DNA of 5,923 nt from an uncultured Bacteroidales bacterium. Lineage in GTDB: Bacteria; Bacteroidota; Bacteroidia; Bacteroidales; Muribaculaceae. Positions 5,810-5,923 of the stretch are shown piece by piece (position 1 is the first letter of the stretch; the number at the start of each line of letters is the position of its first letter). The stretch lies in NCBI GenBank assembly GCA_947176515.1, contig CAMWQZ010000095.1, forward strand, positions 1 to 5,923, in the 5' to 3' direction. Below the pieces are notes generated by a model. That model ran no database searches and was not told the DNA's origin. It saw only the letters and a program-made list of their open reading frames with translations. A program made the translations under genes and the position numbers.

Positions 5810-5923
5810 AACATTCCTTTTTTTGTTCCTACCATTAGAAACATACTTCGGCTTTAAAAGTTCGTCCTTTCTCGATTGATTTACACCGTTTTCAACCATC
5901 ATCCACACTCACCTCCACCGATT
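5810..5923. other. Right edge: leader of the small membrane-protein gene, no gene recognised
   Basis: No convincing coding sequence is seen here. On the minus strand TATGTTTC (5845-5838) differs by one base from the TAnnTTTG element and could be a weak promoter for the small membrane protein, but no clear -33 box accompanies it. All three minus-strand frames close between 5892 and 5911, so a gene from beyond the edge could end here, though fewer than a dozen codons would be visible. Confidence 0.3.

Noticed and set aside
5892..5923. Possible last codons of a further minus-strand gene at the right edge
   Set aside because: At most about ten codons are visible before a stop in any frame, too few to support a gene.
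1..5923. CRISPR array, tRNA, rRNA, transposase or insertion-sequence ends
   Set aside because: No regularly spaced repeats, cloverleaf-like structures, transposase motifs or flanking terminal repeats were seen.

Overview
The window looks like an ordinary chromosomal stretch of a gut-type Bacteroidales bacterium, perhaps Muribaculaceae or a relative; the family-level call is a guess. The evidence is promoters of the Bacteroidota TAnnTTTG type, starts that mostly lack a Shine-Dalgarno sequence, a Bacteroides-style serine palmitoyltransferase, a reverse-order rubrerythrin and a secreted GH20 glycosidase. No mobile element, CRISPR array, tRNA or rRNA is visible.

Left part, plus strand: the 3' end of an unrecognised gene (2-262) overlaps by ATGA an outer-membrane beta-barrel gene (259-1434) of the PagL-like acyloxyacyl hydrolase family. 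A separate promoter (about 1455-1483) then drives a reverse rubrerythrin (1539-2090), an oxygen and peroxide defence protein. A strong hairpin at 2111-2143 ends this unit and sits between convergent genes.

Right part, minus strand: a 72-residue two-helix membrane protein (5591-5809), then serine palmitoyltransferase (4239-5426), the committing enzyme of sphingolipid synthesis, with its own promoter. Next comes a GH20 beta-hexosaminidase-type gene (2167-4131). The 107-bp gap between the last two, together with the end of the upstream coding region, holds two near-perfect hairpins.

The most notable observation is that the GH20 gene is split by one in-frame TAA at 3106-3108. Both halves are well preserved and in the same frame, and the stop falls inside the catalytic barrel, 26 codons after the Asp-Glu catalytic pair. 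A single-base nonsense change (probably from a Tyr codon) or a sequencing error explains it best. Two other genes concern envelope lipids (PagL-like lipid A deacylation and sphingolipid synthesis), but they lie on opposite strands and nothing shows that they act together. I found no convincing undescribed multi-gene system here.
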